Positions 12,991 through 21,195 are shown, counted from the first letter of the stretch. The stretch is 39,904 nucleotides of DNA from Taibaiella sp. (GCA_021740995.1 JAIOYR010000032.1:1-39904); one strand, 5' to 3'. Numbers and translations are program-made. The notes: generated by a model not told the origin, from the sequence alone.

Positions 12991-14382
12991 ATGGCTACTG
13001 TAACGCGCGAAAACATAGGTACGTTGCATGATAAAATTACGGTAAAACTCGTGAAGGACGATTATATGCCCGCCTTTGAGAAGACCCTGAAACAATATGC
13101 CAAAACAGCAAATGTGCCAGGATTCAGAAAAGGTATGGTACCTGCCGGTATGATACGTAAGATGCATGGACAATCTGTTTTCAACGAAGAAGTAATACGA
13201 GTGGCAGGCAGGCAGCTGGAAGATTATTTGAAGAATGAAAGGCTATCCATTTTTGCCCAGCCTATGATATTGCCGCCCGATAATGACTACGCGCTCAATT
13301 TCAATTCGCCATCTGATGTTGATTTTTCTTTCGAGGTAGGACTGAAGCCCGAAATAGATGCCGTTTCTGTTATCAGCAAATCGCAGCTTACCCGCTACAA
13401 AATACCCGTGACTGATAAAATGATGGATGATGAAATGGAACGCATCAAACGTCGCTCGGGCAAAGTAGACCCACAGACTGAAGTTACTGAAAAAGAAAAC
13501 ATTATCTATTGCAGTTACGAAGCTTGCGATGCCCATGGCAACATTATAGAAGGAATAGAAAAGAAAGAAGATACTATAGTACTTGCAAACATGCCTGCCA
13601 AGCTACAGGAAATGGTAATGGGCAAGAAACCTGAAGACAGCATGCTGATTCGCCCTGCAGATGTATGTAGTGCAGAAGAGCTGGAGGGATTCCTGAAAAA
13701 CCAACTGAAAGCAGGTGCTGAAAGCGCTGAGCAGCAGTATAAGTTAACCATCACGAAAGTGGGCCATCTGATACCTGCTGAGCTAGGTGTGGAACTATAC
13801 GAACAGGTGTTTCCCGGTAAAGAAATAACCAACGAAACCGACTTCAGAGCAAAAGTGCGTGAGGAGCTGAATGTAGAGTTTGGCCGCCTGGCCACAGAGC
13901 GCCTTCACAATGAGATGTTTGAACTGCTGGTACATAATACACCTATCACACTGCCGGTAGACTTCCTGAAGCGCTGGATGCGTGAGGGAGGTGAAAAACC
14001 AAAATCGGCACAGGAAGTAGAGCAGGAGTTCGGTGGCTTCGATCATCAGTTGCGCTGGCAGCTGATCACTGATCAGCTAATGGGGCAGAACGGCATAAAC
14101 GTAACACGTGATGAGGTGCTGACTGATATAAAAACACGCGTGCTGCAGTACTTTGGTATGGGAGCCGATGATGAGGATGAGACACCATGGATGGAAGGAT
14201 ACATGGCCAAAATAGCGAAAGACACAAAAACAATGGATGAAACATACCGTCGTCTGCTGTTCGCTAAATTGTTCACTTTCCTCGAAACACAATTTAAAAC
14301 AGAAGAAGTGGAAATAGATGAAGAAGGGTTCTTTAAGCTGGCAGATGCACATGCTATGCACCACCATCATCACAACCATTGA
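12991..14382 (+). CDS. tig: trigger factor with His-rich tail
   Basis: Trigger factor is the ribosome-bound chaperone that receives nascent chains at the exit tunnel. This is the Bacteroidota form, 463 residues. The N-terminal ribosome-binding domain carries the signature PGFRKGMVPAGMIRKMHGQ (43-61), where the family GFRKGxxP loop docks on protein L23. The middle FKBP-like domain (about 150-235) is degenerate, as in other Bacteroidota, so prolyl-isomerase activity is doubtful. The C-terminal helical arms form the substrate cradle (about 265-445). The last residues are ADAHAMHHHHHNH: seven of the last ten are His, a natural metal-binding tail. It is monocistronic, with its own promoter at 12884-12915 and the terminator 14401-14433. 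Confidence 0.94.
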   Translation: MATVTRENIGTLHDKITVKLVKDDYMPAFEKTLKQYAKTANVPGFRKGMVPAGMIRKMHGQSVFNEEVIRVAGRQLEDYLKNERLSIFAQPMILPPDNDYALNFNSPSDVDFSFEVGLKPEIDAVSVISKSQLTRYKIPVTDKMMDDEMERIKRRSGKVDPQTEVTEKENIIYCSYEACDAHGNIIEGIEKKEDTIVLANMPAKLQEMVMGKKPEDSMLIRPADVCSAEELEGFLKNQLKAGAESAEQQYKLTITKVGHLIPAELGVELYEQVFPGKEITNETDFRAKVREELNVEFGRLATERLHNEMFELLVHNTPITLPVDFLKRWMREGGEKPKSAQEVEQEFGGFDHQLRWQLITDQLMGQNGINVTRDEVLTDIKTRVLQYFGMGADDEDETPWMEGYMAKIAKDTKTMDETYRRLLFAKLFTFLETQFKTEEVEIDEEGFFKLADAHAMHHHHHNH

Positions 14383-14400
14383 TACTGATAAACATTATAA

Positions 14401-14433
14401 ATAAAAAGCCACTCCTTACGGGTGGCTTTTTAT
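14401..14433. terminator. bidirectional terminator after trigger factor
   Basis: ATAAAAAGCCAC (14401-14412) pairs perfectly with GTGGCTTTTTAT (14422-14433) around a 9-base loop, lying between two convergent genes with T runs on either strand. Confidence 0.82.
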
Positions 14434-14457
14434 TTGTGCATTAGTAGTTATTGTTTA

Positions 14458-15021
14458 TCAAAACTCGCCACCGGTGTCTTCGGTATAGGTTTCGGTGGCT
14501 TCTGCTGCACCTTCGCCTTCGTCGCCAAAACCTTCTGCCATTTCTTCGGCACCCAAATCGTACTTCTCCTCTATCTCCATTATCTTATCAACAGCCACAC
14601 CTTTTATACCATATTGTGCAGGGGCTATACCCTCTTTTCTGAGTACGAAAGGATATACTCTGCGGTAGGTCTCTTCCTTGCTCACACCTATGAGCTCCAC
14701 CATAAAGGTCCACTTTTTGGCAGGGTCATATACATACATGAATTTCTGGTCGGGCAGGCTGATGAGTGCCGATACCGGCGTTTTGATCATAGACAATGCG
14801 GGTGCATCTTTTTTATTCACCAGCACTTCAGAGTTTAACTCACGGCCGTAGTTCCACTTGTCGGTACTCTCGTAAAAAGAAGCCGGGTGCTTGCCATCAA
14901 ATTCGAATGCCTTAACAATACAAAGGTGAAAGTCCATAAAGGTCTGGCTGCCTTGTATCTCAATATCACGGTAGGTCTGGTCGTCTTCTTCCCAATAAAC
15001 TCTGAACCGGAGTATAGTCAT
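14458..15021 (-). CDS. pRiA4b ORF-3 / IS1096 TnpR-passenger-like protein
   Basis: A 187-residue protein beginning MTILRFRVYWEEDDQTYRDIEI. It has the family's SQTFMDFHLCIVKAFEFDGKHPASFY segment (about 25-50), followed by PVSALISLPDQKFMYVYDPAKKWTFMVELIG (82-112), which matches the PF07929 family core (compact beta fold with D....W.F.V.L). The C-terminus from about 155 is strongly acidic and low-complexity (EEMAEGFGDEGEGAAEATETYTEDTGGEF). The family name comes from a passenger gene of IS1096 and a plasmid ORF, but chromosomal copies are common in Bacteroidota with no transposon around them, as here: no transposase or inverted repeats flank it. Function unknown. Confidence 0.82.
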   Translation of the reverse strand: MTILRFRVYWEEDDQTYRDIEIQGSQTFMDFHLCIVKAFEFDGKHPASFYESTDKWNYGRELNSEVLVNKKDAPALSMIKTPVSALISLPDQKFMYVYDPAKKWTFMVELIGVSKEETYRRVYPFVLRKEGIAPAQYGIKGVAVDKIMEIEEKYDLGAEEMAEGFGDEGEGAAEATETYTEDTGGEF

Positions 15022-15324
15022 GCTGGATGTGTAGTAGGTTATAAATAAGCGGAGTATTGCCGCAAGTTGATAGTATAGATGATTGTATTATTCGTGTGTA
15101 AAATTACTAAATGATAAATTAGAATGCAGCATTTGCAGCACAATGAGTCAATAATATTTTTCGGGGCAGCACACATATTCAAATCAGATAATTGCATGAG
15201 CATAAATCTTAGCTGTTTCAAGGATACTGATTCTCCATTTCTTCCACCTCAAGGAAGCGTTTTTTTACTTTTTTACTTTGTGCTTACTGTACTTCCACTA
15301 CTTTTGCTTAAAATTTGGTTGTGC
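15022..15324. other. spacer holding the heme A synthase promoter
   Basis: About 300 bases. An open frame in phase with ctaA runs through it from ATGs at 15124 and 15196 and would add a hydrophobic segment, but the sequence is AT-rich and a promoter lies inside it (15277-15306). I treat it as non-coding. Confidence 0.45.
15277..15306 (+). promoter_or_regulatory. promoter that decides the ctaA start
   Basis: TTTG (15277-15280), an 18-base spacer, then TACTTTTG (15299-15306). It is among the best -33/-7 pairs in the window and lies inside the upstream in-frame extension of ctaA, favouring a start at GTG 15325. Confidence 0.5.
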
Positions 15325-16371
15325 GTGGATAATCATAAGAGAAAAGCTGTGGCGTGGTGGCTTATTGCCGGTGTAATAATGATTGTCATAGAGTTTATTA
15401 TGGGTGGCGTGTCCCGGCTCACCGGTTCCGGGCTATCCATCACCGAGTGGAAACCAATAATGGGCGCAATGCCCCCGCTCAATGAAGCGGACTGGAACAA
15501 GGCCTTTGACAGCTACAAAACAATAGCTCAGTATAAGTACCTCAACAGTCACTTCACACTTTCTGATTTTAAGTTTATCTTCTTCTGGGAGTGGGGCCAT
15601 CGATTATGGGCCCGTATGCTGGGCGTGGTTTTCGCTGTAGGCTTTATTTACTTCCTGACGAGAAAGTACCTGGACAAAGGGATGATACGCCCGTTCATTG
15701 TACTTTTTATTCTTGGTGGTGTGCAGGGCTATATAGGCTGGAAGATGGTAGAGAGCGGTATCAATGATACTGAGCTTTATGTAAAGCACACATGGCTTGC
15801 CACTCATTTTCTTTCTGCACTTACACTTATGTGTTGCACGCTTTGGTTTGCGCTTATGCTGCTGGTGCCTGCCGGCAAGCGGGTAGCCGCACCGGGATTG
15901 TTCAAGGGCACTATTGCTGTCATAATACTACTCTATGTGCAGCTTGCATGGGGCGCATTTATGGCGGGTCTGCATGCATCGAAAAGTGCAGCTACATGGC
16001 CTACTATAAATGGTGAATGGGTGCCTGCCGGTATGATGGAGCGCAGCTTTATCAGTAATGCTATCAATGTGCAGTTTATGCACCGTGGGCTGGCATATCT
16101 GCTGTTGGTGGCTATCATTAGCTGGTTTGCATATGCTGCCCGTGCTGCAAAGCGCAGCAGCGATAGCCTGCTCACCGCCAGCCGCTGGTGGCCACTGGGG
16201 CTCACCATTTTTCAGGTGGTGCTGGGTATAGCTACTGTATTGTGTGCCCCACTTATCGTATTTGCGCAGTTTGGCACATACGAGATACTGGCAGAGCTGC
16301 ACCAGCTGGTCGCTATGTTCCTGCTGATGTCGCTGGTGGTGAACCTTTATGTAGTAGGGAAAAGGGCATAG
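15325..16371 (+). CDS. ctaA: heme A synthase (COX15/CtaA family)
   Basis: Oxidises the C8 methyl of heme O to a formyl group, giving heme A for aa3-type cytochrome oxidase, in the inner membrane. Eight membrane helices are expected. Key segments: MGGVSRLTGSGLSITEWKP after helix 1, FKFIFFWEWGHRLWAR with the heme-ligand His of the EWxHR motif, VKHTWLATHFLSAL with two His, QFMHRGLAYLL and the late LAELHQLVAMF, so the conserved His of both heme sites are intact. The start is uncertain: ATG 15124 (415 residues) and ATG 15196 (391) add a stretch with an extra hydrophobic helix, whereas GTG 15325 gives 348 residues starting MDNHKRKAVAWWL, as in relatives, and lies 18 bases after the promoter. TTG 15319 is also possible. 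It converges with the pspC-like gene, leaving only 11 bases. Confidence 0.93.
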   Translation: MDNHKRKAVAWWLIAGVIMIVIEFIMGGVSRLTGSGLSITEWKPIMGAMPPLNEADWNKAFDSYKTIAQYKYLNSHFTLSDFKFIFFWEWGHRLWARMLGVVFAVGFIYFLTRKYLDKGMIRPFIVLFILGGVQGYIGWKMVESGINDTELYVKHTWLATHFLSALTLMCCTLWFALMLLVPAGKRVAAPGLFKGTIAVIILLYVQLAWGAFMAGLHASKSAATWPTINGEWVPAGMMERSFISNAINVQFMHRGLAYLLLVAIISWFAYAARAAKRSSDSLLTASRWWPLGLTIFQVVLGIATVLCAPLIVFAQFGTYEILAELHQLVAMFLLMSLVVNLYVVGKRA

Positions 16372-16382
16372 TGCCTATTCCT

Positions 16383-17042
16383 TTATTTTTTCTTACTAAA
16401 GTAGCCCGAAAGGTCACGACTCATCTGTTCCCCGCGTTTTTTCAGGTCATTCAGTTCTACGCCTACATTGCGGCTAATGTCGTGAAACGTGACCGGCGCT
16501 CCACCGGTCATATTCAGCAGCTCTTCCGGACTTTTGGCCGCAGGTATTATTGCCCATGCAATGATGTAGGCCAGCAAGCCGATTCCAAAACTGAAAAACA
16601 AAACAGCCATAATAAGCCGGATAATAACAGGATCTATATCGAAATACTGTGCCAGCCCGCTGCAGACACCACCTACCATTTTGTCGTAGGGGTTGCGTAG
16701 CAGCCTTGCCTGCCTGGGCCGGTATTGCCCTGCTTGTGCGTATTGAGTAGAACCCTGACCTGTATGTGCTGTATTGCCACTTTCATTTTTGAGGTCGCTC
16801 GCGCTGCCAAGCGTGTCCTTCACTTTTTGCACATCGGCACGATCTATGGCAGGTGCACCGCTTTGGAGGCGAATGGCAAACAGCTCTGAAATACGGTTTT
16901 CTATGTCTTCTATTATTTCTTTGCCTTCATCGCCGGTAAACTGGCGGCGCAGCGAACCTATGTAGTCATGCAGGAGCGTATAAGCATCCTCTTCGATGGG
17001 TACGAGCCTGCCGGCAATGTTTATTTGTATGATACGTTGCAT
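16383..17042 (-). CDS. PspC-domain membrane protein
   Basis: A 219-residue protein. Residues 1-85 form a cytoplasmic helical domain (INIAGRLVPIEEDAYTLLHDYIGSL...GDEGKEIIEDIENRISELFA) of a type typical in Bacteroidota PspC proteins. A Gln/Gly-rich linker (88-110) follows, then the PspC domain RLLRNPYDKMVGGVCSGLAQYFDIDPVIIRLIMAVLFF (113-150) with one or two membrane helices to about residue 167, and a charged cytoplasmic tail ending in DLSGYFSKKK. PspC proteins take part in envelope-stress sensing (phage-shock response in E. coli). It lies 11 bases downstream of a PadR repressor gene on the same strand, a frequent pairing, which suggests that PadR controls the pair. No pspA homologue is visible nearby. 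Confidence 0.92.
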   Translation of the reverse strand: MQRIIQINIAGRLVPIEEDAYTLLHDYIGSLRRQFTGDEGKEIIEDIENRISELFAIRLQSGAPAIDRADVQKVKDTLGSASDLKNESGNTAHTGQGSTQYAQAGQYRPRQARLLRNPYDKMVGGVCSGLAQYFDIDPVIIRLIMAVLFFSFGIGLLAYIIAWAIIPAAKSPEELLNMTGGAPVTFHDISRNVGVELNDLKKRGEQMSRDLSGYFSKKK

Positions 17043-17053
17043 AAAAACTGGTT

Positions 17054-17386
17054 TTATATAGATATGGTTAAATGATTAACTGCTGTGCTTAGTTCGTCCC
17101 AGGTGGTGCGTAGTTTTCCGTAAAACTCCTTGCCATCTTCTGTAAGTGTAAAATATTTGCGTGGCGGCCCTGAAACAGATTCCTCCCAGCGGTAGCTAAG
17201 CATGCCTGCGTTTTTGAGGCGGGTAAGCAATGGGTAAAGTGTGCCTTCCAGCACCATTAGCTTTGCCCCCTTTAGCTGCTCCAGTATGTCGCTGGGGTAT
17301 GCCTCGCCCTGCCTCAGTATAATGCCCAGGATACATAACTCCAACAAGCCCTTCCGCATCTGTGATTCTGTGTTATCTATAGTCAT
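17054..17386 (-). CDS. PadR-family transcriptional regulator
   Basis: A 110-residue winged-helix protein. Segments: MRKGLLELCILGIILRQGEAYPSDILEQL (helices 1-2), LMVLEGTLYPLLTRLKNAGMLSYRW (recognition helix with the family's GTLYPLL.RLE pattern), SGPPRKYFTLTEDGKEFYGKL (wing and TLT..G motif). The short C-terminal helix marks it as a subfamily-2 PadR. It is first in an operon with the PspC protein 11 bases downstream and probably represses its own operon. The promoter 17404-17433 is the best consensus match in the window. Confidence 0.95.
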   Translation of the reverse strand: MTIDNTESQMRKGLLELCILGIILRQGEAYPSDILEQLKGAKLMVLEGTLYPLLTRLKNAGMLSYRWEESVSGPPRKYFTLTEDGKEFYGKLRTTWDELSTAVNHLTISI

Positions 17387-17403
17387 CTCCCTGATATTGG
17401 ATA

Positions 17404-17433
17404 CAAAGGTAGGTAAAAAATAGTATTGTGCAA
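17404..17433 (-). promoter_or_regulatory. promoter of the padR-pspC operon
   Basis: On the minus strand TTG (17431-17433), a 19-base spacer, then TACCTTTG (17404-17411), an exact match to TTG-N19-TAnnTTTG. The leader to the padR ATG is 17 bases. Confidence 0.68.
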
Positions 17434-17570
17434 TGCATAGTACCTTGTTAAAAAATAACTAAGAAAAATAAAGAGAGAATAAGTTTTAAAAAGCAGGGAA
17501 AGATTGATATACATGTTATGTGCGGCTACATTGCAAAACGCCAGCGCCTATCTTAATTAAAATTTATTAT

Positions 17571-17578
17571 TACTTTTG
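17571..17578 (+). promoter_or_regulatory. -7 box of the MBOAT operon
   Basis: TACTTTTG on the plus strand, 46 bases before the MBOAT ATG at 17625. No clear -33 element at the usual distance. Confidence 0.45.
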
Positions 17579-17624
17579 TCACTCCTCATTTATTCAGCAA
17601 AAGCTGTAGCGGCAAGCGATACAT

Positions 17625-19085
17625 ATGTTATTTAATTCAGTTGAATTTATTGTATTCTTTATAATAGTTACAACGCTATACTTTTTGCTGCCCCACAAGT
17701 TTCGCTGGTTTCATTTACTTGTTGCCAGCTGCCTGTTTTACATGGCTTTTATACCGGTATATATTCTCATACTTTTTGTGACGATAGCGATAGACTATGT
17801 AGCGGGGATAATGATAGAAAATGCCGAAGGGAAAAAAAGAAAGGGATTATTGGTAGTAAGTATACTGGTGAATGTGGGTATGCTGGGCGTTTTCAAATAC
17901 TACAATTTTTTTATAGACAATATAAACTTTCTTATAGATACTGCAGGTGCTACAAGCAAACTACCTCTTATGGGTATTATATTGCCATTGGGGTTGTCTT
18001 TTCATACTTTTCAGGCTATGAGTTACACAATAGAGGTGTACAGGGGCCATCAGAAAGCAGAAAGGCATCTGGGAATCTACGCACTCTATGTTATGTTTTA
18101 CCCCCAACTGGTAGCAGGACCGATAGAACGACCTCAGAACCTCTTGCACCAGTTTCACGAAAAACACCACTTCCGATACGAAGATGTGACCAATGGCCTG
18201 AAGCTGATGCTGTGGGGATTGTTTAAAAAAATAGTGATTGCGGATCGCCTGAGTGTATTCACTGATCAGGTATATAATGATGTACACAATCAGTCGGCGC
18301 TTAGTATAACTATTGCAGCCGTCTTTTTCTCATTTCAGATATTTTGCGATTTTTCGGGCTATTCGGATATTGCGATAGGCTCGGCACAGGTAATGGGGTT
18401 TAAACTCATGACCAATTTTGACAGACCTTATAGTGCTAAAAGCATTTCTGAATTCTGGAGCCGGTGGCATATATCTCTTTCTACCTGGTTTAAAGATTAC
18501 CTCTACATATCGCTGGGAGGCAACCGGGTGCCTGTGCCCCGCTGGTATTTCAATCTTTTTATTGTATTTCTTGTCAGTGGTTTCTGGCATGGCGCCAGTT
18601 GGAACTTTATTATCTGGGGAGCACTGCATGGCTTCTATCTGATATTTGCACTGGTGAGTCAGAAACCGAGAAAATACCTGTGGGAAGTGACCGGGTTGGG
18701 GAAGATAGAATGGCTGTATAAATTTGTACAGAAATCTACCACGTTTGTACTGGTGACCACAGCCTGGGTATTTTTCAGGGCGGAAACTTTAGGAAAAGCA
18801 ATTCATATATTGCGTCGCATACCCGCTTGCGTTGGCGATATAAAGGCTATAGTATCTAGAGGGGTAATACCTTATGCACCAGTACAAATAAAACTGATTG
18901 CCGCATCTTTTTTCTGGATAGTTGTTCTTGAGACTATTCACTTCCTGCAGCGTAAGAACAATATACTGATGCTGGTAAACAACAGACCTATGCCGGCCAG
19001 ATGGGCAATATACTATATAGCCATAGGTTGTATAATTTTCTTTGGAGTCTTTGAGCAAAAACAATTCATCTATTTTCAATTCTGA
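17625..19085 (+). CDS. MBOAT-family O-acyltransferase (AlgI/DltB type)
   Basis: A 486-residue polytopic inner-membrane protein with about ten helices. MBOAT enzymes of this type move an acyl group from the cytoplasm through the membrane to an extracytoplasmic acceptor. Motifs: QLVAGPIERPQNLL (161-174), SISEFWSRWHISLSTWFKDYLYISLGG (273-299) and SGFWHGASWNFIIWGALHG (318-336). His322 and His335 occupy the positions of the catalytic His pair in AlgI and DltB. The next gene, five bases downstream, encodes an SGNH-like protein, matching the algI-algJ/X or dltB-dltD arrangement in which the partner hands the acyl group to a polysaccharide. No polysaccharide synthase or acyl-carrier gene is linked, so the polymer acylated cannot be named. 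Confidence 0.94.
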   Translation: MLFNSVEFIVFFIIVTTLYFLLPHKFRWFHLLVASCLFYMAFIPVYILILFVTIAIDYVAGIMIENAEGKKRKGLLVVSILVNVGMLGVFKYYNFFIDNINFLIDTAGATSKLPLMGIILPLGLSFHTFQAMSYTIEVYRGHQKAERHLGIYALYVMFYPQLVAGPIERPQNLLHQFHEKHHFRYEDVTNGLKLMLWGLFKKIVIADRLSVFTDQVYNDVHNQSALSITIAAVFFSFQIFCDFSGYSDIAIGSAQVMGFKLMTNFDRPYSAKSISEFWSRWHISLSTWFKDYLYISLGGNRVPVPRWYFNLFIVFLVSGFWHGASWNFIIWGALHGFYLIFALVSQKPRKYLWEVTGLGKIEWLYKFVQKSTTFVLVTTAWVFFRAETLGKAIHILRRIPACVGDIKAIVSRGVIPYAPVQIKLIAASFFWIVVLETIHFLQRKNNILMLVNNRPMPARWAIYYIAIGCIIFFGVFEQKQFIYFQF

Positions 19086-19090
19086 CAGCT

Positions 19091-20029
19091 ATGAAGCAGT
19101 TTTTGGTCAAATCTGTACTGTTCTTTCTGCCCCTGATAGCAGGGTGGGTGCTGTTGGAGATAAGGTTGCAAAAGATACCAAACAGCTACCAGCAGAAAAA
19201 AACGATGCTGGAAAAGCACATGAAAGATGCCGCCGTAATCAATGTGGGTTCTTCCCATGCGCTTAATGGAATCAACCCTGAATATTTTTCGAAACCCGGT
19301 CTTAATCTGGCAAACATTACACAGACCATTTACTATGACAAAGCAATGGTAGCGCAACACATAGACTCGATGCCTGCTTTGAAAATGGTGATTATTCCGG
19401 TAAGTTACTTTACGTTATTCAGGAGACTGGAAGATCTTGAAGAAGATTGGCGTATGTATCTATACTACTATTATTGGGGTATAGATGTTCCGGGCAAGTC
19501 TATATTTGATATTAACCGGTATTCACTGGTTACGATATATACCCCACATGTGGTACTGGGTATGATAAGGCGAGGCTTTGATGTGAAGATGTCGCCGGAC
19601 TATTCTGCGTTGGGATTTGAAGGAAGAGACTCTAGCGGGCATGTAAGAGATATAACTTACGAAAAAGGAAAGTTGCGGGAGCAATATCATGCAAAAGGCT
19701 ATAACCCGGAAAACGTTGAAGAAGGACGGAAACTGCTGACAGAACTTATATCGCTACTCAAATCGCGAAATATAGAGCCGGTGCTTGTAACTACGCCTGT
19801 TTACACAACATTTTCATCTAATGCCAACCCAAGAATACTGGCAGACATGAAGCGAATTACCGACGAGATTAAAAGTAAGTATGGCTGCAGGTACTTTGAT
19901 TATTTTACAGACCCAAGGTTTAATATAGATGACTTTTCTGATAATGATCACCTCAACAAATGGGGCGCAACAAAATTCAGTAAGATAATAGACAGCGAAA
20001 TAATAAGAACCGCCACCTGGAACAGATAA
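19091..20029 (+). CDS. SGNH-like acyltransferase partner of the MBOAT protein
   Basis: A 312-residue protein with one N-terminal membrane helix (about 6-23, signal anchor) and an extracytoplasmic SGNH-hydrolase-like domain. Block I reads INVGSSHALNGINP with GSSH at 53-56, supplying the nucleophile Ser. The block V pair is in DNDHLNKWGATKF, with Asp286 and His287. Between them are TTPVYTTFSS and other strand-helix repeats of the fold. This layout is that of AlgJ/AlgX/DltD-type partners that take the acyl group from the MBOAT channel and attach it to a polymer on the outer side of the membrane. It is cotranscribed with the MBOAT gene (five-base gap) and converges with the pseudo-rhomboid gene, leaving 16 bases with no clear terminator. 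Confidence 0.85.
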   Translation: MKQFLVKSVLFFLPLIAGWVLLEIRLQKIPNSYQQKKTMLEKHMKDAAVINVGSSHALNGINPEYFSKPGLNLANITQTIYYDKAMVAQHIDSMPALKMVIIPVSYFTLFRRLEDLEEDWRMYLYYYYWGIDVPGKSIFDINRYSLVTIYTPHVVLGMIRRGFDVKMSPDYSALGFEGRDSSGHVRDITYEKGKLREQYHAKGYNPENVEEGRKLLTELISLLKSRNIEPVLVTTPVYTTFSSNANPRILADMKRITDEIKSKYGCRYFDYFTDPRFNIDDFSDNDHLNKWGATKFSKIIDSEIIRTATWNR

Positions 20030-20045
20030 GTAAACTGTTTTTAAT

Positions 20046-20951
20046 TTACTCGCTTCCGGCACGTGAGAGAAATTCCCGTTCTTCGGCAGAAAGGGAGTTA
20101 TAACCCTTGAGATTTATTTTGTCGAGCAGCGCATCTATCCGCTTTTCTTTGGTAGCTGTGGGTTTTTCCTGCATACTGTTCAGCACAATGTTTCTGCGCA
20201 CATTTTGTTTACGGTTTATTGCCTGCTCATTGGGCGTGGCAATACTCTCCAATTTGTTGCCAATGCTATACATCCACTCGCCGGGCCTGTAACCCGCCTG
20301 GAGGAGCTTGATATAGCCAAAACCCACCAGACCACCACCAAGCAACATAGCTATAACGGGCAGGTAAAAGCCGGTACCCATAATCATCAGTACTGCAAAT
20401 ATGCCGGCAACCACCAAAATATGCACCCTAAATGTCTCAGTAAGATAAAAGCGGTATTGTGGTGAAACGGTAATTGCCGCAACACATATAGCCATAAGCC
20501 CTGCACGTGGTCCCAGCATGTATTGGGGGCATTTGCCCAGCTCGCCGGGCAACATCTGAGCCAGCAGATAAAACACCCCCCCTGCCAGTATGCTGTAAAG
20601 GAATATGGGAACTATCTGTTTTTTGCCCACCAGCATTTGCAATACCGAGCCGAAACAATAGAGCCAGAGCATATTGCTGATGAGTTCCATGAAACTACCG
20701 GGGGCATAGTGAAAAATAGCGTGGGTAAAAAGTGTCCACCAATGGCCGGGGAAATCAGACAAATGTGGCAGTGAGATAAAAGGAACAAAATAAGTATTGT
20801 AGTTATCGGCAGAAGTATAAACAATCATCGATATGGCCCAGGACACAGCCAGTATGATATAGGCGCCTGATATAAAAAAAATCAACTTCAGTACCGTATT
20901 GTTATCATACCCCGGAATATACGGAAATATCGATTTCTTCTTCCTGTTCAT
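20046..20951 (-). CDS. rhomboid-family protein lacking catalytic residues (pseudo-rhomboid)
   Basis: A 301-residue six-helix membrane protein of the rhomboid family, with family landmarks HWWTLFTHAIFHY (70-82), ISNMLWLYCFGSVLQ (91-105), YMLGPRAGLMAI (144-155) and LLGGGLVGFGYI (203-214), and a Bacteroidota-type tail IDALLDKINLKGYNSLSAEEREFL. The active-site Ser of the usual LGASAG motif is replaced by Arg149 (LGPRAG). The His of the HxxxN motif is Glu89 (only Asn93 remains), and the His of AHLGG is absent (AMLLGG, 201-206). Proteolysis is therefore unlikely; it may act like eukaryotic iRhoms or derlins as a client-binding protein. The ORF is otherwise intact, so it is under coding constraint. 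An ATG at 20969 adds six residues but lies upstream of the -7 box 20958-20965; ATG 20951 is preferred. rseP lies upstream on the same strand. Confidence 0.88.
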   Translation of the reverse strand: MNRKKKSIFPYIPGYDNNTVLKLIFFISGAYIILAVSWAISMIVYTSADNYNTYFVPFISLPHLSDFPGHWWTLFTHAIFHYAPGSFMELISNMLWLYCFGSVLQMLVGKKQIVPIFLYSILAGGVFYLLAQMLPGELGKCPQYMLGPRAGLMAICVAAITVSPQYRFYLTETFRVHILVVAGIFAVLMIMGTGFYLPVIAMLLGGGLVGFGYIKLLQAGYRPGEWMYSIGNKLESIATPNEQAINRKQNVRRNIVLNSMQEKPTATKEKRIDALLDKINLKGYNSLSAEEREFLSRAGSE

Positions 20952-20957
20952 GCGGTG

Positions 20958-20965
20958 CAAAAATA
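20958..20965 (-). promoter_or_regulatory. -7 box immediately before the pseudo-rhomboid gene
   Basis: TATTTTTG on the minus strand ends six bases before the ATG at 20951. It excludes the ATG at 20969 and predicts a leaderless or nearly leaderless transcript. Confidence 0.45.
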
Positions 20966-21112
20966 TCAATAAAAATCGGATTGGAGCAGTAAGGTTGGGC
21001 TAAGTTCGGCAGAGACGAGCGGTTTTTAACATTGTAGCAAGGAAAGGGTTGCATTACCAGAACAATAAGAGCAGGTATTATTATACCCATAACGATGCAT
21101 CACTAGAAACAA

Positions 21113-21154
21113 ACAGGGTTCCAAATACAATTGAAGTTGTGTCTGGAACCCTGT
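21113..21154 (-). terminator. hairpin after rseP
   Basis: ACAGGGTTCCA (21113-21123) and TGGAACCCTGT (21144-21154) are a perfect 11-bp stem; the 20-base loop contains a further ACAA/TTGT mini-stem. On the minus strand it is followed by TTGTTTCT, T-rich enough for termination. Confidence 0.65.
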
Positions 21155-21195
21155 CAACTATTCTGATATAGAATAATAGAAAGTATTTTCTTCAT

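Noticed and set aside
14458-15021. The TnpR-passenger-like gene as evidence of an insertion sequence
   Set aside because: No transposase, terminal inverted repeats or target duplication flank it; the family is common as a chromosomal gene in this phylum.
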